This document shows, in pieces, positions 51,124-60,993 of a stretch of DNA of 64,000 nt. The notes beneath the pieces were generated by a model. It was not told the origin of the DNA. It did not search any database and saw nothing but the letters and a program-made list of their open reading frames with translations. The first letter of the stretch is position 1. Every line of letters starts with the position of its first letter. Position numbers and translations under genes: made by a program. This stretch comes from Pseudomonas alliivorans. Lineage in GTDB: Bacteria; Pseudomonadota; Gammaproteobacteria; Pseudomonadales; Pseudomonadaceae. The stretch lies in NCBI RefSeq assembly GCF_017826695.1, contig NZ_JAFFZW010000001.1:372001-436000 (forward strand), given 5' to 3'.

Positions 51124-51351
51124 TCAGTCGAAAAACTCCTTGGGCACGTCGTGCTTGAGCATCAGTTGGCACTGCTGGCTTTCCAGGTCGAAGAAAATCA
51201 CCGCCTGTCCCTTGGTCAACGCATGTCGCACCCGCAGCACTCGGGTCTGCAAGGGCGTTTCGTCGCCATTGTCAGTGCCTTCGCGAGTGACGAAGTCCTC
51301 GATCAGGCGGGTGAGGGTGTCGGGTTCAAGCTGGTCGTAGGGAATGAGCAT
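51124..51351 (-). CDS. YheU family (UPF0270) protein
   Basis: The 75-residue product starts MLIPYDQLEPDTLTRLIEDFVTREGTD and continues LRVRHALTKGQAVIFFDLES, the YheU signature. These are small cytoplasmic proteins of unknown function. ATG 51351 gives the family start; the longer frame runs into non-coding sequence. It converges with csrA, whose stop lies 3 bases away. Confidence 0.92.
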   Translation of the reverse strand: MLIPYDQLEPDTLTRLIEDFVTREGTDNGDETPLQTRVLRVRHALTKGQAVIFFDLESQQCQLMLKHDVPKEFFD

Positions 51352-51645
51352 GGCGGTTCTCGGGTCGATGGCCGACGATGATAGTGCGGTGATGGCGAGT
51401 GTCGCAATTATAAGGCTGTCAGCGCGGTCTGCTTCGACACTCATCGTGCCCATCGCGCCGCGTGGGCATCCTTGCCGGCTGGCCTCCGAATCAGCACCAG
51501 GGCTCAGCCTTCAGTCGTGGCAACCGACGGTGTCCGCACTACCGCGTCGAAAAGCGCGGCAGTACGGTCGCCTTACTTGATGGCCAAATGGCTTGTGCAC
51601 CGCGATCACTGTGCAGCGAAGACCCTGGCCAGGATCTGATGGCTT

Positions 51646-52839
51646 TTATTCCTCGCGATTCTGCCCGATCAAGCTGTCCACCGGCGGCACTCGGGTCTCA
51701 GATTCCATCTGCGCGTCGTGCTCGATCTGATGGCTGAACTGATCCAGCGAAGCCTGAGCCGGTTTGGCATCGCTGGCAAACACGGGAGGGCTGAGCATGT
51801 AAGCACCAAGCAGTTTACTCAGCGCCGCCAGGCTGTCGATGTGCGTACGCTCATAGCCGTGGGTCGCGTCACAGCCGAACGCCAGCAGGGCAGTGCGGAT
51901 GTCGTGGCCCGAGGTGACGGCCGAATGCGCATCACTGTAGTAGTAGCGGAACAGGTCGCGACGCACCGGCAATTCGTTGTCCACGCCCAGACGCAGCAAG
52001 TGGCGCGACAGATGGTAATCGTACGGCCCACCCGAATCCTGCATCGCCACGCTGACCGCGTGCTCGCTCGAGTGTTGGCCCGGCGCGACCGGCGCGATGT
52101 CGATGCCGACAAATTCACTCACGTCCCACGGCAACACGCCTGCCGCACCTGTGCCGGTTTCTTCGGTGATGGTGAACAGCGGATGACAGTCAATCAACGG
52201 CTCTGCACCACTGTCGACGATGGATTTCAATGCCGCCAGCAAGGCAGCCACACCGGCCTTGTCGTCCAGGTGACGGGCACTGATGTGACCGCTTTCGGTG
52301 AACTCCGGCAGCGGATCGAAAGCCACGAAGTCGCCGATGCCGATCCCCAGCGACTCACAGTCGGCGCGGGTGGTGCAGTAGGCGTCAAGGCGCAGCTCGA
52401 CGTGGTCCCAACTGATCGGCATTTCATCGACCGCCGTATTGAACGCGTGTCCCGAGGCCATCAGCGGCAACACGCTGCCACGAATGATGCCGGTGTCGGT
52501 AAAGACACTTACCCGGCTGCCTTCGGCAAAGCGGCTCGACCAGCAGCCGACAGCGGCCAGGGCCAGACGGCCGTTGTCCTTGACCTCGCGAACACTGGCA
52601 CCAATGGTGTCCAGGTGCGCGGAAACGGCGCGATCGGGTGAATTCTGTTTGCCCTTGAGCGTCGCACGGATAGTGCCGCGGCGCGTCAGTTCGAACGGGA
52701 TGCCTATCTCTTCGAGACGTTCGGCGACGTAGCGCACGATGGTGTCGGTGAAGCCGGTCGGGCTTGGGATCGCGAGCATTTCCAACAGCACTTTCTGCAG
52801 GTACTTCAGATCCGGATCGGGGATGTTTGCAGGGGTCAT
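51646..52839 (-). CDS. M42-type peptidase of the NAGGN osmoprotectant operon
   Basis: The 397-residue protein has M42 metallopeptidase features: AHLDTIGAS (metal His and Asp), a DKAG loop (ARHLDDKAGVAA), the catalytic ITEETGTGA and a second metal Asp in VGIDIAP. It is the third gene of the N-acetylglutaminylglutamine amide (NAGGN) operon; its family is known as the NAGGN-system M42 peptidase, though its exact role, processing or breakdown, is not settled. ATG 52839 follows AGGAGCC. It follows the synthetase gene by 82 bp. Confidence 0.92.
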   Translation of the reverse strand: MTPANIPDPDLKYLQKVLLEMLAIPSPTGFTDTIVRYVAERLEEIGIPFELTRRGTIRATLKGKQNSPDRAVSAHLDTIGASVREVKDNGRLALAAVGCWSSRFAEGSRVSVFTDTGIIRGSVLPLMASGHAFNTAVDEMPISWDHVELRLDAYCTTRADCESLGIGIGDFVAFDPLPEFTESGHISARHLDDKAGVAALLAALKSIVDSGAEPLIDCHPLFTITEETGTGAAGVLPWDVSEFVGIDIAPVAPGQHSSEHAVSVAMQDSGGPYDYHLSRHLLRLGVDNELPVRRDLFRYYYSDAHSAVTSGHDIRTALLAFGCDATHGYERTHIDSLAALSKLLGAYMLSPPVFASDAKPAQASLDQFSHQIEHDAQMESETRVPPVDSLIGQNREE

Positions 52840-52921
52840 GGAAGGCTCCTCTTGGGTAAATCGGAAAGCAACGGGCCGAAGCGGCAATGGAATCGCCGCT
52901 CCGGTCAGCGCTTGTAGCTGT

Positions 52922-54670
52922 CTAGTTATGCGCAGGCAGGCTGTGCGGAAACAGCAGGTCGACGAAACGTTCGGCAGTCGGTTGAGGCTCGTGATTGGCC
53001 AGCCCGACACGCTCGTTGGCTTCGATGAACACATACTCGGGCTGATCGGCAGCCGGGACCATCAGGTCCAGTCCAACCACTGGAATGTCCAGTGCGCGGG
53101 CAGCCCGCACCGCGGCATCGACCAGAACCGGGTGCAGAATGGCCGTGACGTCTTCCAGGCAGCCGCCGGTGTGCAGGTTGGCGGTGCGGCGCACCGCCAG
53201 ACGCTCGTCCATCGGCAGGACTGTGGAGTAATCATGCCCAGCTTCACGCACAGTGCGCTCTGTCTCTCCATCCATGGGGATGCGGCTCTCGCCATCGGTC
53301 GCCGCTTCGCGACGACGACTCTGGGCTTCGATCAATTGCTTGATGGTATGGCGACCATCGCCAATGATCTCGGCCGGGCGGCGTATCGCTGCGGCAACCA
53401 CGTCGAAACCGATCACCACGATGCGCAGATCCAGGCCCTCATGGAAGCTTTCCAGAATCACGCGGGTATCGAACTGCCTGGCACGCTCGATGGCGTTGTG
53501 TACATCTTCCGGCGTGCGCAGATCAACGGCAACGCCTTGACCCTGCTCGCCGTCCAGCGGCTTGACCACGACCTGGCCGTGCTCTTCGAGAAAGGCGCGG
53601 TTCTGTTCTTCGCTGCCAGCGCGCTGCTGGGCAGGAAGGCGCAGACCCGCCGCTTTCAGCACTCGGTGCGTCAGACTCTTATCCTGGCACAGGGTCATGC
53701 TCACGGCGCTGGTCAGATCGCTCAGTGACTCGCGACAGCGAATGCGACGCCCGCCGTAACTCAGCGTGAACAGTCCTGCGTCCGCATCATCCACCTGAAC
53801 ATCGATACCCCGCCGATGGGCTTCTTCAACGATGATGCGTGCGTAAGGATTGAACTCCGCCTGCGGGCCGGGACCGAGGAACAGCGACTCGTTGATGCCG
53901 TTCTTGCGCTTGATTGCAAAGGTCTGCAGGTTGCGAAAATTCAGCTTGGCATACAGCGCCTTGGCTTGTTCGTTGTCATGCAGAACCGACAGGTCGAGGT
54001 AGCTCAGGCCTCGGCTCATGAAGTGCTCGACCAAATGACGGACCAGCACTTCACCCACACCGGGACGCGTGCACTGTGGATCGACCGCAAGACACCACAG
54101 GCTGCTGCCTTTTTCCGGGTCGTTGAAGGCCTTCTGATGGTTGAGTCCCATCACGCTGCCTATCACGGTATTGGTGCTTTCATCCTCAGCGATCCAGTAC
54201 ACCGGACCGCCTTGATGACGCGGTGTCAGCAGCGAATGATCGATCGGCAACATGCCGCGTGCCAGATACAGGTTGTTGATCGCCTGCCAGTCCGACTCGC
54301 TCTGAGCGCGACGAATGCGATAGCCACGGAATACCCGGTGCGCCGGGCGATAGTCGCTGAACCACAGACGCAGGGTGTCCGACGGGTCGAGGAACAATTG
54401 CTGCGGAGCCTGGGCCAGCACCTGCTGAGGTGCGGCCACGTACAACGCAATGTCCCGTTCGCCAGGCTTCTCGTGCAACAAGTCCTGAGCCAGCGCGGCC
54501 GGATCAGGATAGGTGTGGCCGATCAGCAGACGGCCCCAACCGCAGTGCAGCGCCAGAGGCTCGGCCTCCAGCAGACTGCCGTCTTCTGCAAAACGCGCCT
54601 GCAGACGTTCGTACGAGGGCGACTGTCGGCGCAACAGGCGTTGGCTGTAAGTCGTCGCATTCTGTTTCAT
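52922..54670 (-). CDS. ngg: N-acetylglutaminylglutamine synthetase (GNAT + ATP-grasp)
   Basis: The 582-residue fusion has an N-terminal GNAT acetyltransferase (about 95-270; acetyl-CoA loop around CTRPGVGEVLVRH) and a C-terminal ATP-grasp ligase (about 285-575; VVVKPLDGEQGQGVAVDL and the GRHTIKQLIE region). It is known to make N-acetylglutaminylglutamine from glutamine and acetyl-CoA as a compatible solute precursor. ATG 54670 lies 4 bases after the asnO stop, so it is co-translated. Confidence 0.92.
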   Translation of the reverse strand: MKQNATTYSQRLLRRQSPSYERLQARFAEDGSLLEAEPLALHCGWGRLLIGHTYPDPAALAQDLLHEKPGERDIALYVAAPQQVLAQAPQQLFLDPSDTLRLWFSDYRPAHRVFRGYRIRRAQSESDWQAINNLYLARGMLPIDHSLLTPRHQGGPVYWIAEDESTNTVIGSVMGLNHQKAFNDPEKGSSLWCLAVDPQCTRPGVGEVLVRHLVEHFMSRGLSYLDLSVLHDNEQAKALYAKLNFRNLQTFAIKRKNGINESLFLGPGPQAEFNPYARIIVEEAHRRGIDVQVDDADAGLFTLSYGGRRIRCRESLSDLTSAVSMTLCQDKSLTHRVLKAAGLRLPAQQRAGSEEQNRAFLEEHGQVVVKPLDGEQGQGVAVDLRTPEDVHNAIERARQFDTRVILESFHEGLDLRIVVIGFDVVAAAIRRPAEIIGDGRHTIKQLIEAQSRRREAATDGESRIPMDGETERTVREAGHDYSTVLPMDERLAVRRTANLHTGGCLEDVTAILHPVLVDAAVRAARALDIPVVGLDLMVPAADQPEYVFIEANERVGLANHEPQPTAERFVDLLFPHSLPAHN

Positions 54671-54674
54671 GGGA

Positions 54675-56447
54675 TCACAGTCCTTGTTCGCTGAGCCACA
54701 GGTTCAGCGCTGCCAACTGCCACAGCTTCGAGCCACGCAGTGGAGTGAGTTGACTTTCCGGGCTGGTCAGCAACGTGTCGATCATGGCTGGATTGAACAG
54801 ACCACGGTCCTGGCTGGAATCGGTCAGCAACTCGCGCACCCAGTTCAGGGTATCGCCTTGCAGGTGCTTGAGACCGGGCACCGGGAAATAGCCTTTCTTG
54901 CGATCGATCACTTCAGATGGAATGACCATGCGCGCGGCTTCTTTCAGCACGTGCTTGCCACCGTCCGGCAGCTTGAATTTGCCGGGGATACGGGCAGACA
55001 GTTCGACCAGGCGGTAGTCCAGAAACGGCGTACGCGCTTCCAGGCCCCAGGCCATGGTCATGTTATCGACACGTTTGACCGGGTCATCGACCAGCATCAC
55101 GGTGCTGTCCAGACGCAGGGCCTTGTCAACAGCGGCACTCGCGCCTGGCTGGGCGAAGTGGTCGCGGACGAAATCACCGGCTGCATCGTTTGCGGTCAGC
55201 CATTTTGGCTGCACGGTTTCAGCATATTCGGCATAGCTGCGATCGACAAAGGCGTCGCGATAGGCAGCGACCGGGTCGCTCGCACCATCGACCTGCGGAT
55301 ACCAGTGGTAACCGGCGAACAGCTCGTCAGCACCCTGGCCGCTCTGAACAACCTTGCAGTGCTTGGCCACTTCACGGGACAGCAGGTAGAAGGCAATGCA
55401 GTCATGGCTGACCATCGGCTCGCTCATCGCCCGGAAGGCGGCGGGCAGTTGCTCGATGATCTCGCTTTCCTGAATACGCAACTGGTGGTGGCGCGTGCCG
55501 TAATGCTTGGCGATCAAGTCCGAATACTGGAACTCGTCGCCGCGCTCGCCACCGGCATCCTGGAAACCGATGGAGAAGGTCGACAGGTCTTCGACGCCCA
55601 CTTCGCGCAGCAGACCGACCAGCATGCTGGAATCGACACCGCCCGACAGCAGCACACCCACGTCCACCGCAGCGCGTTGGCGAATCGCCACGGCTTCGCG
55701 GGTACTGTCGAGTACGCGGTCGCGCCAGTCTTCCAGGGTGAGGTTTTTCTCGTCCTCACGAGGACCGTACGGCAGCGTCCACCAGACTTTCTGCTCGACC
55801 TGACCGCTGGCGTCGACGCGCATCCAGCTGGCTGGCGGCAGTTTTTCAACGCCTGCGAGCAAGGTGCGCGGTGCAGGGACCACGGCGTGGAAGTTCAGGT
55901 AATGATTGAGCGCTACAGGGTCGAGCATCGGGCTGATATCGCCGCCCTTGAGCAGCGCAGGCAGCGACGAGGCGAAGCGCAGGCGCTTGTCGGTTTTCGA
56001 CAGGTACAACGGCTTGACGCCCAGACGGTCGCGAGCAATGAACAGACGCTTGCTGTCGCGCTCCCAGATGGCGAATGCGAACATCCCGTTGAGCTTGGGC
56101 AGCATGTCTGCGCCCCACGCGTGGTAGCCCTTGAGCAGCACTTCGGTGTCGCCACCGGAGTGGAACTGATAGCCCAGCGCTTCCAGCTCGGCACGCAGTT
56201 CCGGAAAGTTGTAGATCGCGCCATTGAAGGCCATGGACAGGCCCAGGTGACTGTCGATCATCGGCTGCGCCGACCCATCGGACAGGTCCATGATTTTCAG
56301 TCGGCGATGACCAAGGGCAATCGGCCCCTGGCTGTGAAAACCCCACGCATCCGGGCCGCGAGGCGCCAGCTCATGGGTAATGCGTTCAACAGCGGCAAGG
56401 TCCGCTGGTTGATGGTCGAAACGTAGTTCACCTGCTAATCCGCACAT
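54675..56447 (-). CDS. N-acetylglutaminylglutamine amidotransferase (AsnO-like)
   Basis: The 590-residue protein has a class II glutamine amidotransferase domain starting MCGLAGELRF (Cys2 nucleophile) and an asparagine-synthase domain with the PP-loop SGGVDSS at about 268-274. In the NAGGN pathway it amidates N-acetylglutaminylglutamine to NAGGN, an osmoprotectant in Pseudomonas and Sinorhizobium. It is the first gene of the three-gene operon. TAAGGACTT precedes ATG 56447. Confidence 0.93.
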   Translation of the reverse strand: MCGLAGELRFDHQPADLAAVERITHELAPRGPDAWGFHSQGPIALGHRRLKIMDLSDGSAQPMIDSHLGLSMAFNGAIYNFPELRAELEALGYQFHSGGDTEVLLKGYHAWGADMLPKLNGMFAFAIWERDSKRLFIARDRLGVKPLYLSKTDKRLRFASSLPALLKGGDISPMLDPVALNHYLNFHAVVPAPRTLLAGVEKLPPASWMRVDASGQVEQKVWWTLPYGPREDEKNLTLEDWRDRVLDSTREAVAIRQRAAVDVGVLLSGGVDSSMLVGLLREVGVEDLSTFSIGFQDAGGERGDEFQYSDLIAKHYGTRHHQLRIQESEIIEQLPAAFRAMSEPMVSHDCIAFYLLSREVAKHCKVVQSGQGADELFAGYHWYPQVDGASDPVAAYRDAFVDRSYAEYAETVQPKWLTANDAAGDFVRDHFAQPGASAAVDKALRLDSTVMLVDDPVKRVDNMTMAWGLEARTPFLDYRLVELSARIPGKFKLPDGGKHVLKEAARMVIPSEVIDRKKGYFPVPGLKHLQGDTLNWVRELLTDSSQDRGLFNPAMIDTLLTSPESQLTPLRGSKLWQLAALNLWLSEQGL

Positions 56448-56788
56448 AAGTCCTTACCGGGTTTCCGTTGGGGAGGTGGCTGAGAAAGTCCAGCCACCCA
56501 GAAACTGACCCGAGGCAAACGTGGTAGTTTTAGAACAAAAAGTTATAAGTAGTTAGGTCTTACCCGATCTGTGTCGTCAAATTGCACGTTTCTTGCCATC
56601 AACGCTGACAGTGGTTCTGATCGACCGTCCCTGGCATCGTCAGGCGCGTTTTATCGGTGCACGAAGGGGAGGACGAGTGTCATTGAGGTGGTCGGAAGCT
56701 GGGTGTCACTCAGGCAAAAGACAGAGGTCTTCCGGTATCAGGCGCGTACAGGCTTACTTGATCGGCAGATACCGGGAGGTGAGGCGAT
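56448..56788. other. 341-bp region upstream of the NAGGN operon
   Basis: It carries the NAGGN promoter (minus strand) and the 3' flank of the AttH-like gene. The leader has an 8-bp hairpin (56475-56482 with 56491-56498, arm GGTGGCTG). An A/T-rich stretch at 56525-56565 is the likely promoter core, but I cannot assign a sigma factor. Small frames at 56571-56861 lack start sites. Confidence 0.55.
56475..56498 (-). promoter_or_regulatory. leader hairpin of the NAGGN operon
   Basis: GGTGGCTG at 56475-56482 is exactly complementary to 56491-56498 with an 8-nt loop. It lies 28 bases upstream of the asnO-like start and could affect translation or mRNA stability. Confidence 0.4.
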
Positions 56789-57865
56789 TCAATACCCCGT
56801 CATCTCCAGATACCCCAGACCGTTCTGGCTGCCGTTGAACCTCACCGGCCCCTCCCAGTAGGGAATGCTCATGCCCATCCAGGCGTTGGGGTTGAGCGCT
56901 TCGGTGGTGATGTCCAGATGCTTGCCGGGAACCTTGACCGACCAGACGGTGGGCACCTGACGGTCGCCGATGGTTGTGGTCTTGAGGGGGGCAAGGCTGA
57001 GCTCGTCAGCGCTCAGTAGCCGGGTAGTGCCATCGACGCCTATCCAGTTGCCTGTCACATAGGGCGCAGCATTTTTGTGGCGAATTCTGTAGAGCATCAA
57101 CCGCTCGCCATCTGCCAGTTGCAGGGAGAACCAGTCCCAGCCGGTTTGATCGGCAGTGAGCGGCTGGCTGCTCCATTCCCGGTCCAGCCAGGCGTGGCCG
57201 GTAACCTGGTAGGTTTTGCCGTTCATCTCGACGCTGCCTTTGGCATCGAAAAACGGTTGGCTGTAGTAATACGACGCTTGTCCTGCATCGGATTTTCGGC
57301 TGTAGCCTTCATTACCTTGCAGCACCACCGGCTGGGCAGTCGTGAGATTCAAGTGATAGCGGAAATCCTTGCCGCTGGCCTTCAATTGAAGGCTCGCCAG
57401 CGGATCGTCGGTGTGCGAGTCGCTGCTCATTGACCAGTCGTCGATCCAGGCAGAAAACGGGGCTGTCGTGACGTTTGCCTGACTGACGCCGCCCCGGGCA
57501 TAGCGTTCTGCAACGTAATGCTCTGTCGCCGATGTGGCTGCGGCGTGTCCCAGCCAGATCGTGCCATCGTTCCAGCCGCTGCCGGTCTGAGTGCCTGGTC
57601 GTATGGCATTGCGAAACAGCGTCCACTGCACGCCGAACTGCTCGCCCTTATCGTCCTTGAGGGTGGCAGTGATGTACCACCACTCGATACGGAAACCGGG
57701 ATGCTGCCCATGATCCTGCGGGAACGAGAAGGTGCGTCCCGGCGTGACTTGGGTATACGCATTCGCCGTGTCGCCCAGCCCTGCGAAACCGCTGGCGGAT
57801 TCCGGTTTGTCGTCGCAGGCACTCAGCAACAGCGCCAGCATGAAGAGCAGCCATCTAGCGTTCAT
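56789..57865 (-). CDS. lipocalin/CrtC-like (AttH) lipoprotein
   Basis: The 358-residue product has a lipoprotein signal ending LLLSAC near residue 16-18, then a two-lobed CrtC/AttH lipocalin-like fold with FRIEWWYITATL, the SSQPLTADQTGWDWFSLQLADGERLMLYRI block and WDWF. AttH-like proteins in attEFGH-type operons are lipoproteins that work with an ABC exporter, and some are labelled carotenoid hydratase by homology only. No carotenoid gene is nearby. ATG 57865 overlaps the permease gene end by 11 bases. Confidence 0.85.
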   Translation of the reverse strand: MNARWLLFMLALLLSACDDKPESASGFAGLGDTANAYTQVTPGRTFSFPQDHGQHPGFRIEWWYITATLKDDKGEQFGVQWTLFRNAIRPGTQTGSGWNDGTIWLGHAAATSATEHYVAERYARGGVSQANVTTAPFSAWIDDWSMSSDSHTDDPLASLQLKASGKDFRYHLNLTTAQPVVLQGNEGYSRKSDAGQASYYYSQPFFDAKGSVEMNGKTYQVTGHAWLDREWSSQPLTADQTGWDWFSLQLADGERLMLYRIRHKNAAPYVTGNWIGVDGTTRLLSADELSLAPLKTTTIGDRQVPTVWSVKVPGKHLDITTEALNPNAWMGMSIPYWEGPVRFNGSQNGLGYLEMTGY

Positions 57866-60323
57866 GGGCAAACGTCCTCAATAAATCGCTTGGACGACTT
57901 CTGTGCAGTTTGAACAATGGCCATGCGGAGGCCAGCAACGTCGCCACCATCGCAAGCAACATCAGTTGCAGCAACTGCAGCGGGAAAACCCGAAGGGGTA
58001 ATCGCCAGCCGAATGCCTGCACGTTAATGACTGCATTCAGGCACCAGGCCATCGCCAGGCCCAAGGGTAACGCCAGCAACAGGGTCAATACAGCCAGCAT
58101 CCAGGTCTGCCCCAGATTGAGCAGCATCAATCTGCGCCGTGTGACGCCCATAGCCCACAGCGGCGCGAGTTGCCCCAGTCGGCTCTGGCTCTGGGTCAGC
58201 AGGCTGATGAACAGCGCGACGCCCGCGACCCCCAGGGTCAGGCTGTTGAGTGCTGCGGTGGCTGCGAACGTGCGTTCAAAGACCTGACCGGACCAGCGTT
58301 TGAGCTGGATCTGATCAATGATGTGAGTGTCGTCCAGGGCAAATCGCTCCCGCAGGGCGTTGATCAGCGGTGCGACGTCAGACTGGGCGATTCGGAGATT
58401 GAAGCGTATGGGCGTCAGTTGCGGCCAGTGAGCGAGCAGATGCCTGGCGTTGACCAGCAGATGGCCCTTGGGATTGCCGTAATCGGCATAGATGCCCACG
58501 ATTCGCACCGGCCATTGTCCCGCAGGGACGGGAAGGCTCAGGGTGTCACCCAGTTTGAGATTCAATCGACGGGCCAATTGTTCGCTGAGCATGACAGTAT
58601 CCTGATCGACCAGTTGATCCCAGGCGTCGGCCGATGCGTCGAGTAACTCCCAATGCTGGCGATAGGTGCTGTGATCAATCACGCCGAACAGGTCGGCGGG
58701 CCAGCCGTGCAACTGCACGGGTACTTGCCAGTTCGGCAGCACGGACTTGATCTCCGGCCGCTGGCTCAGCCAGGCCTGCAACGGCTCGGCCTGGGCAGGG
58801 TTTTGCGGGCTCACGTACAGCTCGGCGGTCAGGCGCTGCTCCAGCCAGCTGTTGAAGGTTTCACGAAAACCCGACGTCATGCTGCCTGCGCCGATATTGG
58901 CGGCCATCGCCAGTAACAGTGCCATCAATGCCAGGCTCAACGCAGGCAATTGCTGCCTGCAATCAGCCAGAAACCATTGGCCTGTGACCGAACGACTGCG
59001 TGCCAGCAAAACGCTTAGCAGTTTGTCCAGTAACACAGGCAGACCGAGCGCAGCGCCGAGCAGTAAGGCGCTGATCAGGACAAATCCCGCGAGCAACGAG
59101 TTACCCAGATACAAAGCCGTCGCTGCAATCACTGCGCAGGTGATCGCGACCCAGCCTTGCCGCTGCAGCCAGAGGGCGTGAGCCTGCTGCCAGGCCTGCG
59201 CATCAGCCAGCGCCAGCAAGGGCAGGCGCGCGGCATGCAACAAACTGTTGGCCCCTGCCAGCAATGCGCCGAGCAGGCTGAGGCCGATGCCGCTGATCCA
59301 CCACCACAGGCTCAAATTCAGCTGTCCGGCCACCTCTGCGCCATAAAGACCCCGCAGGCTTGCTGCTACGTCAGGCAGCAGCAGACTCGCCAGCAGATAG
59401 CCACTGACCACCCCCAATATCCCGCCGAGCAGGGCCAGAACACCGAGTTCCACGCCCAGCGTTGCAATCAGCAGCCGGGCCGTGACGCCCGAAGCGCGCA
59501 AATTACGCAGCAAGCCGCGGCGTTGTTCAAGCGCCAGACCAATCGCCGCATGCACGATGAACAGCCCGACGATGAACGACAGCACCCCCAGTGCATTGAG
59601 GTTCAGGTGGAAACTTTCGGTCAGGCGCTCAAGGTTGTTTTCTTCGCCTGCCTTTCTGATCACCAGTTGATCTGCCAGCGAAGCCGGTAGCGGTGCCTTG
59701 AACCCGTCGGGCAGCAGCAGGCGCGACAACTGGCCGTTCGCACTCAGCAGTGGCTGGGCAAAGCCGATATCGGTGAGCAGCAGGCCGGGTGCCATGTCCG
59801 GTGTCGCGCGCAGGGGCGGTAGCGGTGTGCCGTTTTCCGTCCGCGGCTGCTGGCCTTCCCTGAGATTCAGTTCATGCAAGGTCTGGGGCGCGATCCAGGT
59901 CGCGCCCGGTGGCGTGAGAAAGTCCACGACCTGTTCCGCGTTCAGTGTCTGTCCCGCGAGTGAAATCCCTGTTGGCAATGTTACCGGCTCGATGCCCATC
60001 AGTTGCAGTTTGCGGTCTTCGAGCCCTTCAAGGGCGATCCTGCCTTGCACGACGGGCGATACCGGCCAGCCTGCGCGACGCAACTGAATGAACAGGTCTT
60101 GTGAGAACAGCTTGCCATCGGCCGCTTCGATAAGCGTCTGCGGCTGACCGCCGATCAACTGGCTGGCTCGCTGATAACTTTCCCGGGCCTGACTGTTGAG
60201 TGCCTGTACGCCGGTCAGCAATGCCGTCGCCAGCCACAGCCCGGTCAGCACGCTGAAAAACTGCACCGGGTGGCGTCGCCAGTGGCTGAGCAGGGCGCGC
60301 AGGGTCCAGTAAAACACTCGCAT
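57855..60323 (-). CDS. FtsX-type ABC transporter permease
   Basis: The 822-residue permease has an N-terminal membrane helix, a large periplasmic domain, three central helices, a second periplasmic domain and a C-terminal helix set: the doubled FtsX/YbbP layout. Such permeases work as mechanotransmission or lipid/lipoprotein exporters with a MacB/LolD-type ATPase. The ATPase gene immediately upstream and the lipoprotein gene downstream form one operon. I chose ATG 60323; GTG 60335 lies within the previous gene's stop region. Confidence 0.9.
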   Translation of the reverse strand: MRVFYWTLRALLSHWRRHPVQFFSVLTGLWLATALLTGVQALNSQARESYQRASQLIGGQPQTLIEAADGKLFSQDLFIQLRRAGWPVSPVVQGRIALEGLEDRKLQLMGIEPVTLPTGISLAGQTLNAEQVVDFLTPPGATWIAPQTLHELNLREGQQPRTENGTPLPPLRATPDMAPGLLLTDIGFAQPLLSANGQLSRLLLPDGFKAPLPASLADQLVIRKAGEENNLERLTESFHLNLNALGVLSFIVGLFIVHAAIGLALEQRRGLLRNLRASGVTARLLIATLGVELGVLALLGGILGVVSGYLLASLLLPDVAASLRGLYGAEVAGQLNLSLWWWISGIGLSLLGALLAGANSLLHAARLPLLALADAQAWQQAHALWLQRQGWVAITCAVIAATALYLGNSLLAGFVLISALLLGAALGLPVLLDKLLSVLLARSRSVTGQWFLADCRQQLPALSLALMALLLAMAANIGAGSMTSGFRETFNSWLEQRLTAELYVSPQNPAQAEPLQAWLSQRPEIKSVLPNWQVPVQLHGWPADLFGVIDHSTYRQHWELLDASADAWDQLVDQDTVMLSEQLARRLNLKLGDTLSLPVPAGQWPVRIVGIYADYGNPKGHLLVNARHLLAHWPQLTPIRFNLRIAQSDVAPLINALRERFALDDTHIIDQIQLKRWSGQVFERTFAATAALNSLTLGVAGVALFISLLTQSQSRLGQLAPLWAMGVTRRRLMLLNLGQTWMLAVLTLLLALPLGLAMAWCLNAVINVQAFGWRLPLRVFPLQLLQLMLLAMVATLLASAWPLFKLHRSRPSDLLRTFAHER

Positions 60324-60324
60324 G

Positions 60325-60993
60325 TCAGCGCTCACCTTCGCTCGCCAGGCGGCCCAGATGCAGCACCTGTTTGCGCGCCAGCCTTACCGCGATACGTGGG
60401 CTGTGAGTGACCATCAGGAGCGTGGTTGCGCTGTCGTCGAGCAGGTCCAGGAGCAACTGCAGGACCTCGTCACTGGTGGTTTCGTCGAGGTTGCCAGTGG
60501 GTTCGTCCGCCAATAGCAGACCGGGCCGGGAGGCAAGCGCGCGGCCGATGGCGACACGTTGCTGCTGGCCGCCGGACAATTGCTCCGGGTATCGGTCCAG
60601 CAACTCACCCAGGCCCAGACGTTCGATCAGTCGTGCCTGCCAGGCGGGATCATAGCGTCCGGCCAGACGCGCCTGAAACGCCAGATTGTCGGCAACCTTG
60701 AGGCTGCCGATCAGGTTGAATTGCTGGAACACGAGACCGATTTCCGTCCGCCGCCAGTTCGCCAGCTGGCTTTCGGTCATCAGGTCCAGACGCTGTCCGG
60801 CGATCTCGATGGTGCCTGAGTCGGCATGATCAAGGCCGGCGATCAGATGCAACAGCGTGCTCTTGCCACTGCCCGACTCACCCATCAGCGCCAGGCTGTC
60901 ACCTCGCGTCATCTGCAGATCGACACCCCGCAAAACCGCCAATGGTCCCTGGGCAGTGGTGTAATTCTTGAATACGTCTCGCACTTGCAACAT
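60325..60993 (-). CDS. LolD/YbbA-type ABC ATPase
   Basis: The 222-residue ATPase has Walker A GESGSGKST at about 38-46, signature LSGGQQQRVAIGRAL and Walker B LLLADEPTGNLDE, the MacB/LolD subclass marker. It powers the FtsX-type permease encoded next, with 1 base between. ATG 60993 gives the standard LolD-like start; the site ahead is weak. First gene of the three-gene operon. Confidence 0.92.
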   Translation of the reverse strand: MLQVRDVFKNYTTAQGPLAVLRGVDLQMTRGDSLALMGESGSGKSTLLHLIAGLDHADSGTIEIAGQRLDLMTESQLANWRRTEIGLVFQQFNLIGSLKVADNLAFQARLAGRYDPAWQARLIERLGLGELLDRYPEQLSGGQQQRVAIGRALASRPGLLLADEPTGNLDETTSDEVLQLLLDLLDDSATTLLMVTHSPRIAVRLARKQVLHLGRLASEGER

